6,292 bases of DNA, from NCBI GenBank assembly GCA_902373525.1, contig CABKMN010000132.1, positions 1 through 6,292 on the forward strand. The letters are read 5' to 3'. Positions 1 through 5,048 of this stretch are shown here, piece after piece; within the stretch, counting starts at the first letter, position 1; the number at the start of each line of letters is the position of its first letter. The notes below the pieces were generated by a model. That model had not been told where the DNA came from, did not search any database, and saw nothing but the letters and a program-made list of their open reading frames with translations. The position numbers were made by a program, and so were the translations under genes. Source of the DNA: an uncultured Bilophila sp. GTDB lineage: Bacteria > Desulfobacterota > Desulfovibrionia > Desulfovibrionales > Desulfovibrionaceae.

Positions 1-81
1 CTTCCCCTCCCCAAACCCCACCCCATCCCTTCAAAGACTTTCGGCCTTATCGAATCCCTGCCGTCGGTTTTCCCTGTGAAT
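1..81 (+). repeat. Dispersed intergenic repeat, copy A
   Basis: This C-rich stretch matches the reverse complement of the right end of the window (6212-6292) almost throughout. Exact shared words are ATCGAATCCCT (49-59 here; reverse complement at 6234-6244) and CGGTTTTCCC (65-74 here; reverse complement at 6219-6228). A shorter inverted copy lies at 175-222. It contains no credible coding frame. The copy may continue beyond the left edge of the window. It appears to be a member of an intergenic repeat family rather than part of a gene. Confidence 0.75.
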
Positions 82-85
82 CCTG

Positions 86-116
86 AACGCCTGAACGGAA
101 TCCGTTCAGGCGTTTT
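86..116 (+). terminator. Rho-independent terminator of a gene left of the window
   Basis: A perfect 13-bp stem (86-98 with 102-114) has a three-base AAT loop and runs into TTTT at 113-116. On the minus strand no T-tract follows, so it works best for plus-strand transcription from a gene that ends outside the window. It sits immediately after repeat copy A. Confidence 0.75.
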
Positions 117-174
117 CTCAAAAAAACAGAAAGCACAGAAAGAAACCGTCCTTCGGGTGCGGCACGCCTGAAAA

Positions 175-222
175 GAGGGATTCGATAAGGTCGAAACGTT
201 TAGGAAGATGAGGGAAGGGTTT
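175..222 (-). repeat. Dispersed intergenic repeat, copy B
   Basis: Read on the minus strand this has the same order of motifs as copies A and C: AAACCC, a C-rich run, a CTTCC-type segment, and the exact word ATCGAATCCCT (reverse complement at 176-186). It is inverted relative to copy A, so A and B flank the terminator at 86-116 as a long imperfect inverted pair. It overlaps the leader of the downstream HDAC-family gene and may supply part of that gene's 5' untranslated region. Confidence 0.65.
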
Positions 223-255
223 CTTCTCCCTTCCCCCGGTTCACCACAAAAGGAA
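212..255 (+). promoter_or_regulatory. Leader hairpin and ribosome-binding site of the HDAC-family gene
   Basis: A perfect 8-bp stem (212-219 with 228-235, GGGAAGGG/CCCTTCCC) has an 8-base T/C-rich loop. It ends 12 bases before the Shine-Dalgarno stretch AAAAGGAA (248-255), which is correctly spaced for the ATG at 261 and fixes that start. The hairpin could influence mRNA stability or ribosome access, but this is inference. I saw no convincing -35/-10 pair upstream; the promoter probably lies between 117 and 210. Confidence 0.5.
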
Positions 256-260
256 CCCAT

Positions 261-1550
261 ATGGACAAACGAACTTTAGGGGTCGTGTTCTTCCCAGCGT
301 TCGACTGGGCGATCAGCCCGACGCACCCGGAGCGCGAGGAGCGGCTGCTGTACACGCAGGACCAGCTCCGCGAGGAAGGGCTGTTCGACCTGCCGGGCAT
401 CACCGAGTACAAGCCCGGCGTCGCGGCGTATGAGGACATCGAGCGCGTCCACTTCTGCCTCCCGGACGTGAAGCGCGTCTGCTCGGCCTCCCACCTCGCC
501 TCGGCGGGCGGAGCCATCCGGGCCGGGGAACTGGTGCTTTCCGGCGAACGGGAACGGGCCTTCGCGCTGGTGCGCCCTCCGGGGCACCACGCCATGCGCG
601 TCACCCACGGCAACCGGGGCTTCTGCAACGTGAACATGGAAGCCGTGATGATCGAAAACCTGCGCCGCCGCTTCGGCCCGCTGCGTGTGGCAATCGTGGA
701 CACGGACTGCCACCACGGCGACGGCACGCAGGACATTTACTGGAACGATCCCGATACGCTGTTCATCTCGCTGCATCAGGACGGCAGGACCCTGTATCCC
801 GGCACCGGCTTTGTGCCCGAATGCGGCGGCCCCGGTGCGCTCGGGCGCACGGTGAACATCCCGCTTCCCCCCGGCACCGGCGACGAGGGCTATCTGTACG
901 TCACGCAAAACGTGGTCCTGCCGCTGCTGGAGGATTTCAAGCCCGACCTCGTGATCAACTCCGCCGGGCAGGACAACCACTACACCGATCCGCTCACCAA
1001 CATGCAGCTTTCCGCGCACGGCTATGCCGCCATGAACGCCCTCCTCAATCCGCACATCGCCGTGCTTGAGGGCGGCTACTCCATCCGCGGCGCGCTGCCC
1101 TACGTCAATCTGGGAATCTGCCTTGCCCTGGCGGGCCTGCCGTTCGAGCACGTCCACGAGCCGGATCACGACGCCCGCGCGCTCAAGCAACGCCCGCAGG
1201 TTACGGAGTATATCTCCCGCCTGTGCGACGACGTGCTGGCCCAGTACCGTACCCCGCCCTCGCAGCCGTCCGAAGGCTGCCGTGACGGCGAATGGTGGCG
1301 GCGTGAACGGGACATTTATTACGACACCGACGGACTCAGCGAACACCAGAACGAAGGCATCCGCCTCTGCCCCGATTGCCCCGGCCTGACCTGCATCGAA
1401 ACCTCGTCCGACCGCGTCGCCAAGAGCCTGTGTCTGCTCCTCCCCCGCAACGCCTGCCGACGTTGCCGCGACCTTGCCCATCGCCTCGTCGAAACGACCG
1501 GCAAAAAGTCGGGCCGCTACGCGCAGGTGCTGTGCATCGGCGGCGAATAG
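261..1550 (+). CDS. Histone deacetylase/acetylpolyamine amidohydrolase family protein with Cys-rich C-terminus
   Basis: A 429-residue zinc-dependent amide hydrolase of the arginase/deacetylase fold, probably cytoplasmic. Family members remove acyl groups from acetyl-lysine, acetylpolyamines or similar amides; the substrate here cannot be told. Visible motifs are RPPGHH (105-110, catalytic His pair), VDTDCHHGDGTQ (146-157; predicted zinc ligands D149 and H151), SAGQDNHYTDPL (234-245; third predicted ligand D238) and EGGY (270-273; Y273 matching the transition-state tyrosine). The full active site is therefore present. Most family members read SAGFDAH at the third motif, so Q237 and N239 are unusual. 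After about residue 365 comes an extension with CPDC (370-373), C378 and CRRC (399-402), possibly a zinc ribbon. ATG 261 is supported by AAAAGGAA at 248-255. No signal peptide or membrane segment is seen. It stands alone, converging on a pilin gene. The family call is firm; the substrate is unknown. Confidence 0.93.
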   Translation: MDKRTLGVVFFPAFDWAISPTHPEREERLLYTQDQLREEGLFDLPGITEYKPGVAAYEDIERVHFCLPDVKRVCSASHLASAGGAIRAGELVLSGERERAFALVRPPGHHAMRVTHGNRGFCNVNMEAVMIENLRRRFGPLRVAIVDTDCHHGDGTQDIYWNDPDTLFISLHQDGRTLYPGTGFVPECGGPGALGRTVNIPLPPGTGDEGYLYVTQNVVLPLLEDFKPDLVINSAGQDNHYTDPLTNMQLSAHGYAAMNALLNPHIAVLEGGYSIRGALPYVNLGICLALAGLPFEHVHEPDHDARALKQRPQVTEYISRLCDDVLAQYRTPPSQPSEGCRDGEWWRRERDIYYDTDGLSEHQNEGIRLCPDCPGLTCIETSSDRVAKSLCLLLPRNACRRCRDLAHRLVETTGKKSGRYAQVLCIGGE

Positions 1551-1553
1551 ACG

Positions 1554-1593
1554 CAAAAAAAGCCTCCCGCTTCGAGAGAAGGGGAGGCTTTTC
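1554..1593. terminator. Bidirectional terminator between HDAC-family and pilin genes
   Basis: The main stem pairs 1558-1568 with 1582-1592 (core AGCCTCCC/GGGAGGCT). After a one-base bulge it continues as CTTC/GAAG (1570-1573 with 1578-1581) around a GAGA loop. The plus strand exits into TTTT and the minus strand into seven Ts (complement of 1555-1561). It lies 3 bases past one stop codon and about 10 bases past the opposing one, so it should serve both convergent genes. Confidence 0.85.
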
Positions 1594-1601
1594 GCAACGT
1601 T

Positions 1602-2027
1602 TTAGTCAGGGGCATCAGTTGGGCACACTGGTTCAGTAAAGCTTACTGTAGCAGTTCCGCCCGTATTGCTGTTTTTCGCCGTGATTTTGGAATCGGCGTA
1701 TTCTACCGTCCAGCCGGTACCATAGTCAGGTGCAGTAGCATCTTTACCTATACCAAAAGCTTCCTTATTAGCCTCGGCTTTGGCCGCCGTACACGAAGTT
1801 GAAGCCTTCCCGGTGGTAACATCGGTACCGACCAGCAACGCCTTCCCGAACGTCAGGTTGTACCGGGCCATCGCTTCGGCGGCGACGGCAGCGGCGGCCT
1901 TGTTGGCGGCTTCCTTCTGCAAGTCGTAATACTTCGGCACGGCGACGGCGGCGAGGATGCCCAGAATGACCAGTACGGAAATGATTTCGATGAGCGTAAA
2001 GCCCATCTCGCCTTTTCTACCCTTCAT
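1602..2027 (-). CDS. Type IV pilin-like protein (prepilin), paralogue 1
   Basis: A 141-residue secreted or surface filament subunit. The 9-residue leader MKGRKGEMG ends at a prepilin peptidase site, G9|F10, followed by FTLIEI with the conserved Glu at mature position 5 (E14), and a hydrophobic helix to about residue 30. Residues 31-55 are helical and alanine-rich. The rest is a small globular region with C79 and C135, which could form the disulfide loop typical of type IV pilins. ATG 2027 is chosen over an in-frame ATG at 2063 because AGGAGG (2033-2038 on the complement) is ideally spaced and the longer form would add 12 atypical residues before the basic leader. It aligns with the pilin at 2388-2894 through the first third, and both share DYGT further on. 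No assembly ATPase, secretin or prepilin peptidase gene is nearby. Its 3' half looks less GC-rich than neighbouring genes. It could be a major pilin, minor pilin or type II secretion pseudopilin. Confidence 0.9.
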   Translation of the reverse strand: MKGRKGEMGFTLIEIISVLVILGILAAVAVPKYYDLQKEAANKAAAAVAAEAMARYNLTFGKALLVGTDVTTGKASTSCTAAKAEANKEAFGIGKDATAPDYGTGWTVEYADSKITAKNSNTGGTATVSFTEPVCPTDAPD

Positions 2028-2032
2028 GAATT

Positions 2033-2063
2033 CCTCCTGAATAAATGCCCGAACAGAGGGCAT
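2033..2063 (-). promoter_or_regulatory. Leader hairpin and strong ribosome-binding site of pilin 1
   Basis: AGGAGG (complement of 2033-2038) lies five bases before the ATG at 2027 and decides the start. Just upstream, ATGCCC/GGGCAT forms a 6-bp stem (2045-2050 with 2058-2063) with a 7-base loop. The hairpin leaves the ribosome site open and could stabilise the leader; a regulatory role is speculation. Confidence 0.5.
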
Positions 2064-2142
2064 AGATATTCGGAAAGGGTAATCGCTGGGTCTTTTTTTG
2101 TCTAGGAAACAAAAATAAATAGACTACTACATATATATTTAT

Positions 2143-2171
2143 AGAATATCAGCCGCAAAACTTCATTTCAA
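2143..2171 (-). promoter_or_regulatory. Candidate sigma70-type promoter of pilin 1
   Basis: On the minus strand TTGAAA (complement of 2166-2171) is followed after exactly 17 bases by TATTCT (complement of 2143-2148), with AT-rich DNA downstream. This predicts a start near 2135 and a leader of about 108 bases. It would allow pilin 1 to be expressed independently of pilin 2. An overlapping TATAAA offers an alternative -10 with a less favourable 21-base spacing. Confidence 0.4.
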
Positions 2172-2252
2172 CTCCAAAGGAATCAAAGCGTGAAGAACGT
2201 CTTTCCCGTTCAAAGCCCTGAACGAAGAAAGCCGACTTGAAGGACTTTGGAG
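2172..2252 (-). repeat. Nested inverted-repeat element between pilin genes
   Basis: Several stems are nested in one 81-base stretch: CTCCAAAG/CTTTGGAG (2172-2179 with 2245-2252), TCAA/TTGA (2183-2186 with 2237-2240), CTTTC/GAAAG (2201-2205 with 2227-2231) and CGTTCA/TGAACG (2207-2212 with 2219-2224) around a 6-base loop. Internal loops separate them. It abuts the pilin 1 promoter candidate and would lie in the 3' region of a pilin 2 transcript if that reads through. Function unknown. Confidence 0.45.
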
Positions 2253-2255
2253 AAA

Positions 2256-2289
2256 GACCGGACGGGACTAGCAAAGAGCCTGTCCGGTC
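2256..2289 (-). terminator. Possible terminator downstream of pilin 2
   Basis: GACCGGAC/GTCCGGTC (2256-2263 with 2282-2289) is extended by a G-T wobble and two G-C pairs to 11 bp around a 12-base loop. On the minus strand it exits into TTTCTCC, only a weak U-tract. It lies about 100 bases beyond the pilin 2 stop codon and is the best terminator-like hairpin there. Confidence 0.4.
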
Positions 2290-2387
2290 GCCAAAACGGC
2301 GCACGGCTGCGGACGAAAATCAAACGACGCACCCGCCGTTTCTCCTGTTCGCGGGACCGTCATGCCCTGCGCCGGGGCACTGCCGGA

Positions 2388-2894
2388 TTACCGCTTCCCG
2401 CGTTCGCAGGGGCCGTATATCAGCCACGGGTCCCGCGTCAGATCAACGCCTTCGGGATCGACGAAGTTCCCATCCCGCATGAAGTCGATCTTCAACGTAC
2501 CGTAATCGGTGCCGGAAAGCGGGGACAGCCAGACCCGGTAGCCGCCGATGGTCGCGTTGGTTCCCGCGTTCTCCAGACTCCCGGACGCGAGATTGAACTC
2601 GTCATAGGCGGCGAACCAGACTTTCTGGCAATGGTTCTCGGCGGGGATGGCGCCGTGCTCAAATGCCTTCCCCCGCAACATGTACTGCCCGAAAAGCTGG
2701 TTGATCCGGGCCTGCGCCTCGCTTTTCACCGCCAGCAACGCCTTGATTTCCGCTTCCCGTTGCAGGTCGTAGTATTTGACGCCCGCGACCGTGGCGAGAA
2801 TGCCGAGGACGACGAGCACGGTAATGATCTCGATAAGGGTAAACCCGTTCCGGGATGTTCCCGAACGTCTGTTGCCGTGGGGTTCGTATGGCAT
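2388..2894 (-). CDS. Type IV pilin-like protein (prepilin), paralogue 2
   Basis: A 168-residue prepilin. A basic 17-residue leader ends at the peptidase site G17|F18, followed by FTLIEI with Glu at mature position 5 (E22) and a hydrophobic helix to about residue 38. Then come a KYYDLQREAE segment and a globular region with C89 and C163 (near the C-terminus), a likely disulfide pair. ATG 2894 is chosen because GGGGAGGAATCC directly precedes it; the in-frame ATG at 2948 has no comparable site. It shares with pilin 1 the KYYDLQ segment, the pattern EAxARxNxxFG, a DYGT motif and the two-cysteine plan, so the two are diverged tandem duplicates. It has its own promoter candidate (2956-2985), and no pilus assembly genes are adjacent. 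It may be a pilin, minor pilin or type II secretion pseudopilin; the sequence alone does not decide. Confidence 0.9.
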   Translation of the reverse strand: MPYEPHGNRRSGTSRNGFTLIEIITVLVVLGILATVAGVKYYDLQREAEIKALLAVKSEAQARINQLFGQYMLRGKAFEHGAIPAENHCQKVWFAAYDEFNLASGSLENAGTNATIGGYRVWLSPLSGTDYGTLKIDFMRDGNFVDPEGVDLTRDPWLIYGPCERGKR

Positions 2895-2955
2895 GGATTC
2901 CTCCCCGTGAACGCGATTGCCTCCACGATAGCCTGAGGGAACCGCCATGCGTATG

Positions 2956-2989
2956 ATAATAAGTTGTTATTACGCCAAGTTGTAACTAC
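2956..2989 (-). promoter_or_regulatory. Candidate promoter/operator of pilin 2
   Basis: On the minus strand TTACAA (2980-2985) and TATTAT (2956-2961) are 18 bases apart, a moderate sigma70-like match with a predicted start near 2949. A perfect palindrome, TAATAAGTTGTTATTA (2957-2972), covers the -10 and spacer. Two imperfect 13-base direct repeats beginning AAGTTGT (2961-2973 and 2977-2989) are 16 bases apart. Such symmetry over a promoter could mark a regulator-binding site, though no regulator gene is nearby. Confidence 0.35.
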
Positions 2990-3047
2990 ACAGCGTTTGT
3001 CGGAAAAAATCGGATCGGCGGCGAACTCCGGCGCAACGTCACCCGCG

Positions 3048-3081
3048 CTCTTCTTTCGCGGCTATGGACGCGAAAGAGGAG
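3048..3081. repeat. Long inverted repeat upstream of the hydrolase
   Basis: A 13-bp stem (3048-3060 with 3069-3081) contains one G-T wobble and the perfect 9-bp core TCTTTCGCG/CGCGAAAGA, with an 8-base loop. Neither strand exits into a T-tract, so it is not a typical terminator. It lies 130 bases before the hydrolase start, upstream of the candidate promoter. Confidence 0.5.
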
Positions 3082-3145
3082 ACGCTCCCGGCGCGGCGCG
3101 CAGCGGAGGCCCACCTTGCCGTAATGAAAAGGATTTCTAAACGGG

Positions 3146-3174
3146 TGGGCAGGATGCGGGGCATCGTGTACACT
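3146..3174 (+). promoter_or_regulatory. Weak promoter candidate for the hydrolase
   Basis: TGGGCA (3146-3151) and TACACT (3169-3174) are 17 bases apart, each matching four of six sigma70 consensus bases. The predicted start near 3181 gives a 30-base leader with GAGGAAA (3202-3208) before ATG 3211. The match is weak and could be chance. Confidence 0.3.
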
Positions 3175-3210
3175 GAAAAGAATCCGGCACAAGAACAACG
3201 CGAGGAAACC

Positions 3211-4209
3211 ATGCCCGTCGTCGATCACTCTTCCTATGTTTCTCCCATATGGTTACGGAACGGTCACTTACAGACCATCTGGCCCGTCCTGTTCCGCAAT
3301 CCTTCCCTGCCCGCTCTCTGGCGCGAACGCCTCGAAACGCCGGACGGCGACTTCGTGGACGTGGATCACATCCCGGCCTGCGCGGGGATTCGTTCAAACC
3401 GCGTCGCCATCCTGTCCCACGGGCTCGAAGGCGACAGCCGGAGACGCTACATGCTGGGCATGGCCAAGGCCCTCAACCGCCGGGGCTGGGACGTGGTGGC
3501 CCGGAACTTCCGGGGCTGTTCGGGCGAGCCGAACCGCAAGGCGTCGCTCTACCACAGCGGCGAAACGGACGATCTGCACCTCGTCGTGGAACATTGCGTC
3601 GCCCTCGGCTACCTCCATATCGTGCTCGTCGGGTTCAGCATGGGCGGGAACCAGACCCTCAAGTACCTCGGGGAGCGCGAACGCACCATTCCCGCGCAGG
3701 TCTGCGCCGCCGTCGCGGTTTCCGTCCCCTGCGATCTGGAAGGCGCGGCGCATGTGCTGGCCCAACCTTCGCGCGCGCCGTACATGGCCTATTTCCTGCG
3801 GACGCTGCGTCTCAAGATCGAATCCAAGCACGCGCGGTTCCCGGACCTTATCGACATCCGCGGGCTGAAGCACGTCCGTTCCTTCCTCGAATTCGACACC
3901 CGGTACACCGCCCCGCTGCACGGCTTCACCTCGGCGCGCCATTACTGGCGGGAAAGCGGGTGCCTGCGGCTGCTGGAAAACATCGACGTCCCTTTCCTGC
4001 TGATCAACGCGGCGGACGACCCCTTCCTGTCGGAGGAGTGCTACCCCCTCCGCGTCGCGGAAGCCAACAAGGCCATGACGCTGGAAATGCCCCACTGGGG
4101 CGGGCATGTGGGCTTCGTCTCGCCGGGGCACGAACTGTACTGGTCCGAAAAGCGCGCGGCGGATTTTCTGGGAACCGTGTATGACGGCATGAACGGAACG
4201 TTCCACTGA
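3211..4209 (+). CDS. YheT-type alpha/beta hydrolase
   Basis: A 332-residue alpha/beta-hydrolase of the YheT family (COG0429 type), close to the usual length. Such proteins are predicted serine esterases or hydrolases; the physiological substrate is not settled. The N-terminus has the family signature WLRNGHLQTIWP (14-25). Then come SHGLEGDS (69-76), the nucleophile elbow GFSMGG (141-146, S143), an acid in NAADDPF (266-272, D269 or D270), and HWGGHVGF (295-302) with H299 as the likely catalytic His. The triad is complete. No signal peptide is visible, so it is probably cytoplasmic. ATG 3211 follows GAGGAAA with good spacing, and the family-like sequence begins right there; an in-frame ATG at 3064 would add 49 unrelated residues. 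It is transcribed away from the pilins and ends at a strong terminator, so it is probably monocistronic. Confidence 0.9.
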   Translation: MPVVDHSSYVSPIWLRNGHLQTIWPVLFRNPSLPALWRERLETPDGDFVDVDHIPACAGIRSNRVAILSHGLEGDSRRRYMLGMAKALNRRGWDVVARNFRGCSGEPNRKASLYHSGETDDLHLVVEHCVALGYLHIVLVGFSMGGNQTLKYLGERERTIPAQVCAAVAVSVPCDLEGAAHVLAQPSRAPYMAYFLRTLRLKIESKHARFPDLIDIRGLKHVRSFLEFDTRYTAPLHGFTSARHYWRESGCLRLLENIDVPFLLINAADDPFLSEECYPLRVAEANKAMTLEMPHWGGHVGFVSPGHELYWSEKRAADFLGTVYDGMNGTFH

Positions 4210-4248
4210 TCCCCGCGGGGTTTCCCGTCTCCTGTGCCCGGACAAACG

Positions 4249-4276
4249 AAGGCCCGTTCGAAAGAACGGGCCTTTT
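4249..4276 (+). terminator. Terminator after the hydrolase gene
   Basis: A perfect 11-bp stem (4249-4259 with 4264-4274, AAGGCCCGTTC) is capped by a stable GAAA tetraloop and followed by TTTT (4273-4276). It lies 40 bases after the hydrolase stop and 1-2 bases beyond the end of the convergent aat gene. On the minus strand it exits into CCTTCGTTTG, so it may also stop aat transcripts, less efficiently. Confidence 0.9.
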
Positions 4277-4277
4277 G

Positions 4278-4940
4278 TCATATCTCTTCACCGAGAGCGC
4301 GGCGGAGGAGTTGCAGAAACACATGCCGACGGATACATTCCGCCCCGTACCGCATGATATGGTTCGTGGCCATCTGGCAGTCCACCAGACGGCAGCCGCG
4401 CGTTTCCAGCCATTCCATCAGCCGGACCAGCGCCAGCTTGGACGCATGGGGCCGGAGGTGGAACATGGATTCCCCGAAGAAAGCCCTTCCGAGGCCGACG
4501 CCGTACAGGCCGCCGACAAGTTCGTCGCCGTCCCACGTTTCGACGGAGTGGGCATGGCCGAGCTCGTGCAGCCGGACGTAGGCGTCCACCATTTCGGGCA
4601 TGATCCACGTACCGTCCTGATCCGGGCGCGGGGTGGACGCGCACCGGAGCATGACCTCGCGGAACGCCCGGTCGATGGTGACGGTGAAGCTGCACTTCCG
4701 AACCTCCTTGCGGACGGTGTGGGGGATGCGGAAACGCTCGGGAACGATCACGCACCGGGGATCGGGGGACCACCAGAGCAGCGGCTGTCCTTCGCCGTAC
4801 CACGGGAAGATGCCGCAGCGGTACGCCGCAAGCAGCCGCCGGACGGACAGATCGCCGCCGACCGCGACCAGCCCTTCGGGATCGGCCTCTTCCGGATCGG
4901 GGAACAGTTCCGGGTAATCAGGATGCAGCCGCCAGATCAT
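4278..4940 (-). CDS. aat: Leucyl/phenylalanyl-tRNA-protein transferase
   Basis: A 220-residue cytoplasmic enzyme that transfers Leu or Phe from aminoacyl-tRNA to the N-terminal Arg or Lys of proteins, creating primary N-degrons for ClpS/ClpAP degradation. Length and motifs match the family throughout: GLVAVGGDLS (23-32), YRCGIFPWY (40-48), WWSPDPR (56-62), TWIMPEM (111-117), AHSVETW (130-136), GGLYG (143-147), FFGESMF (154-160), HASK (165-168) and LVDCQMATNH (185-194). E157, D187 and Q189 correspond to the E. coli active-site residues E156, D186 and Q188. ATG 4940 gives the expected N-terminus; GGGAG eight bases upstream is a modest ribosome site. clpA or clpS, often linked in proteobacteria, is not in the window. 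It is divergent from the TauE-family gene. Confidence 0.97.
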   Translation of the reverse strand: MIWRLHPDYPELFPDPEEADPEGLVAVGGDLSVRRLLAAYRCGIFPWYGEGQPLLWWSPDPRCVIVPERFRIPHTVRKEVRKCSFTVTIDRAFREVMLRCASTPRPDQDGTWIMPEMVDAYVRLHELGHAHSVETWDGDELVGGLYGVGLGRAFFGESMFHLRPHASKLALVRLMEWLETRGCRLVDCQMATNHIMRYGAECIRRHVFLQLLRRALGEEI

Positions 4941-4998
4941 GCGCCGCGCTCCCGTCTTGAAAGGCTTTCCGTTTCGCAGGCAAGGCGAACGGGATATG

Positions 4999-5028
4999 AC
5001 CCTATGTCGACATTCAACAACACGTCAA
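4999..5028 (-). promoter_or_regulatory. Possible promoter of aat
   Basis: In the 108-base divergent gap TTGACG (complement of 5023-5028) is a good -35 match, but the hexamer at 18 bases, TAGGGT (complement of 4999-5004), is a poor -10. TATCCC slightly downstream is another choice. No better pair was found for aat, and no clear promoter for the divergent transporter. Confidence 0.25.
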
Positions 5029-5048
5029 CCAGCTCCGGGGAATGATTC

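Larger units (their letters stand above)
2028..2387. other. 360-base intergenic region between the two pilin genes
   Basis: No credible gene is seen. From right to left (the direction of transcription) it holds a possible terminator for pilin 2 (2256-2289), a nested inverted-repeat element (2172-2252), a sigma70-like promoter candidate for pilin 1 (2143-2171), an AT-rich leader (about 2090-2150) and the pilin 1 ribosome site. Open frames crossing it on the plus strand run antisense through pilin 2 and lack family motifs. Confidence 0.7.
2895..3210. other. 316-base divergent region between pilin 2 and the hydrolase
   Basis: It contains the pilin 2 ribosome site and promoter candidate with a palindrome and direct repeats (2956-2989), a long hairpin (3048-3081), and a weak promoter candidate for the hydrolase (3146-3174). 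The hydrolase frame is open back to 3064, but that part has no family similarity and no ribosome site, so it is treated as non-coding. Confidence 0.6.

Noticed and set aside
276..1556. Long minus-strand open frame opposite the HDAC-family gene
   Set aside because: It is the antisense of a gene with complete catalytic motifs, shows no family motif of its own, and its length follows from high GC content.
2028..2063. Longer N-terminus of pilin 1 (start at 2063)
   Set aside because: It would translate through the ribosome site AGGAGG and give an atypical leader; ATG 2027 is optimally placed.
2895..2948. Longer N-terminus of pilin 2 (start at 2948)
   Set aside because: GGGGAGGAATCC directly precedes ATG 2894, and the longer form adds residues unlike a prepilin leader.
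3064..3210. Upstream extension of the hydrolase from an ATG at 3064
   Set aside because: The added 49 residues have no YheT-family counterpart, that ATG lies in a hairpin loop with no good ribosome site, and ATG 3211 has GAGGAAA and starts the family homology.
4211..4220. Palindrome CCCCGCGGGG followed by TTT after the hydrolase
   Set aside because: Self-complementary with no room for a proper loop and only three Ts; the clear terminator is at 4249-4276.
4234..5045. Plus-strand open frames opposite aat
   Set aside because: They are antisense to a gene that matches the Aat family from end to end, and they show no motifs of their own.
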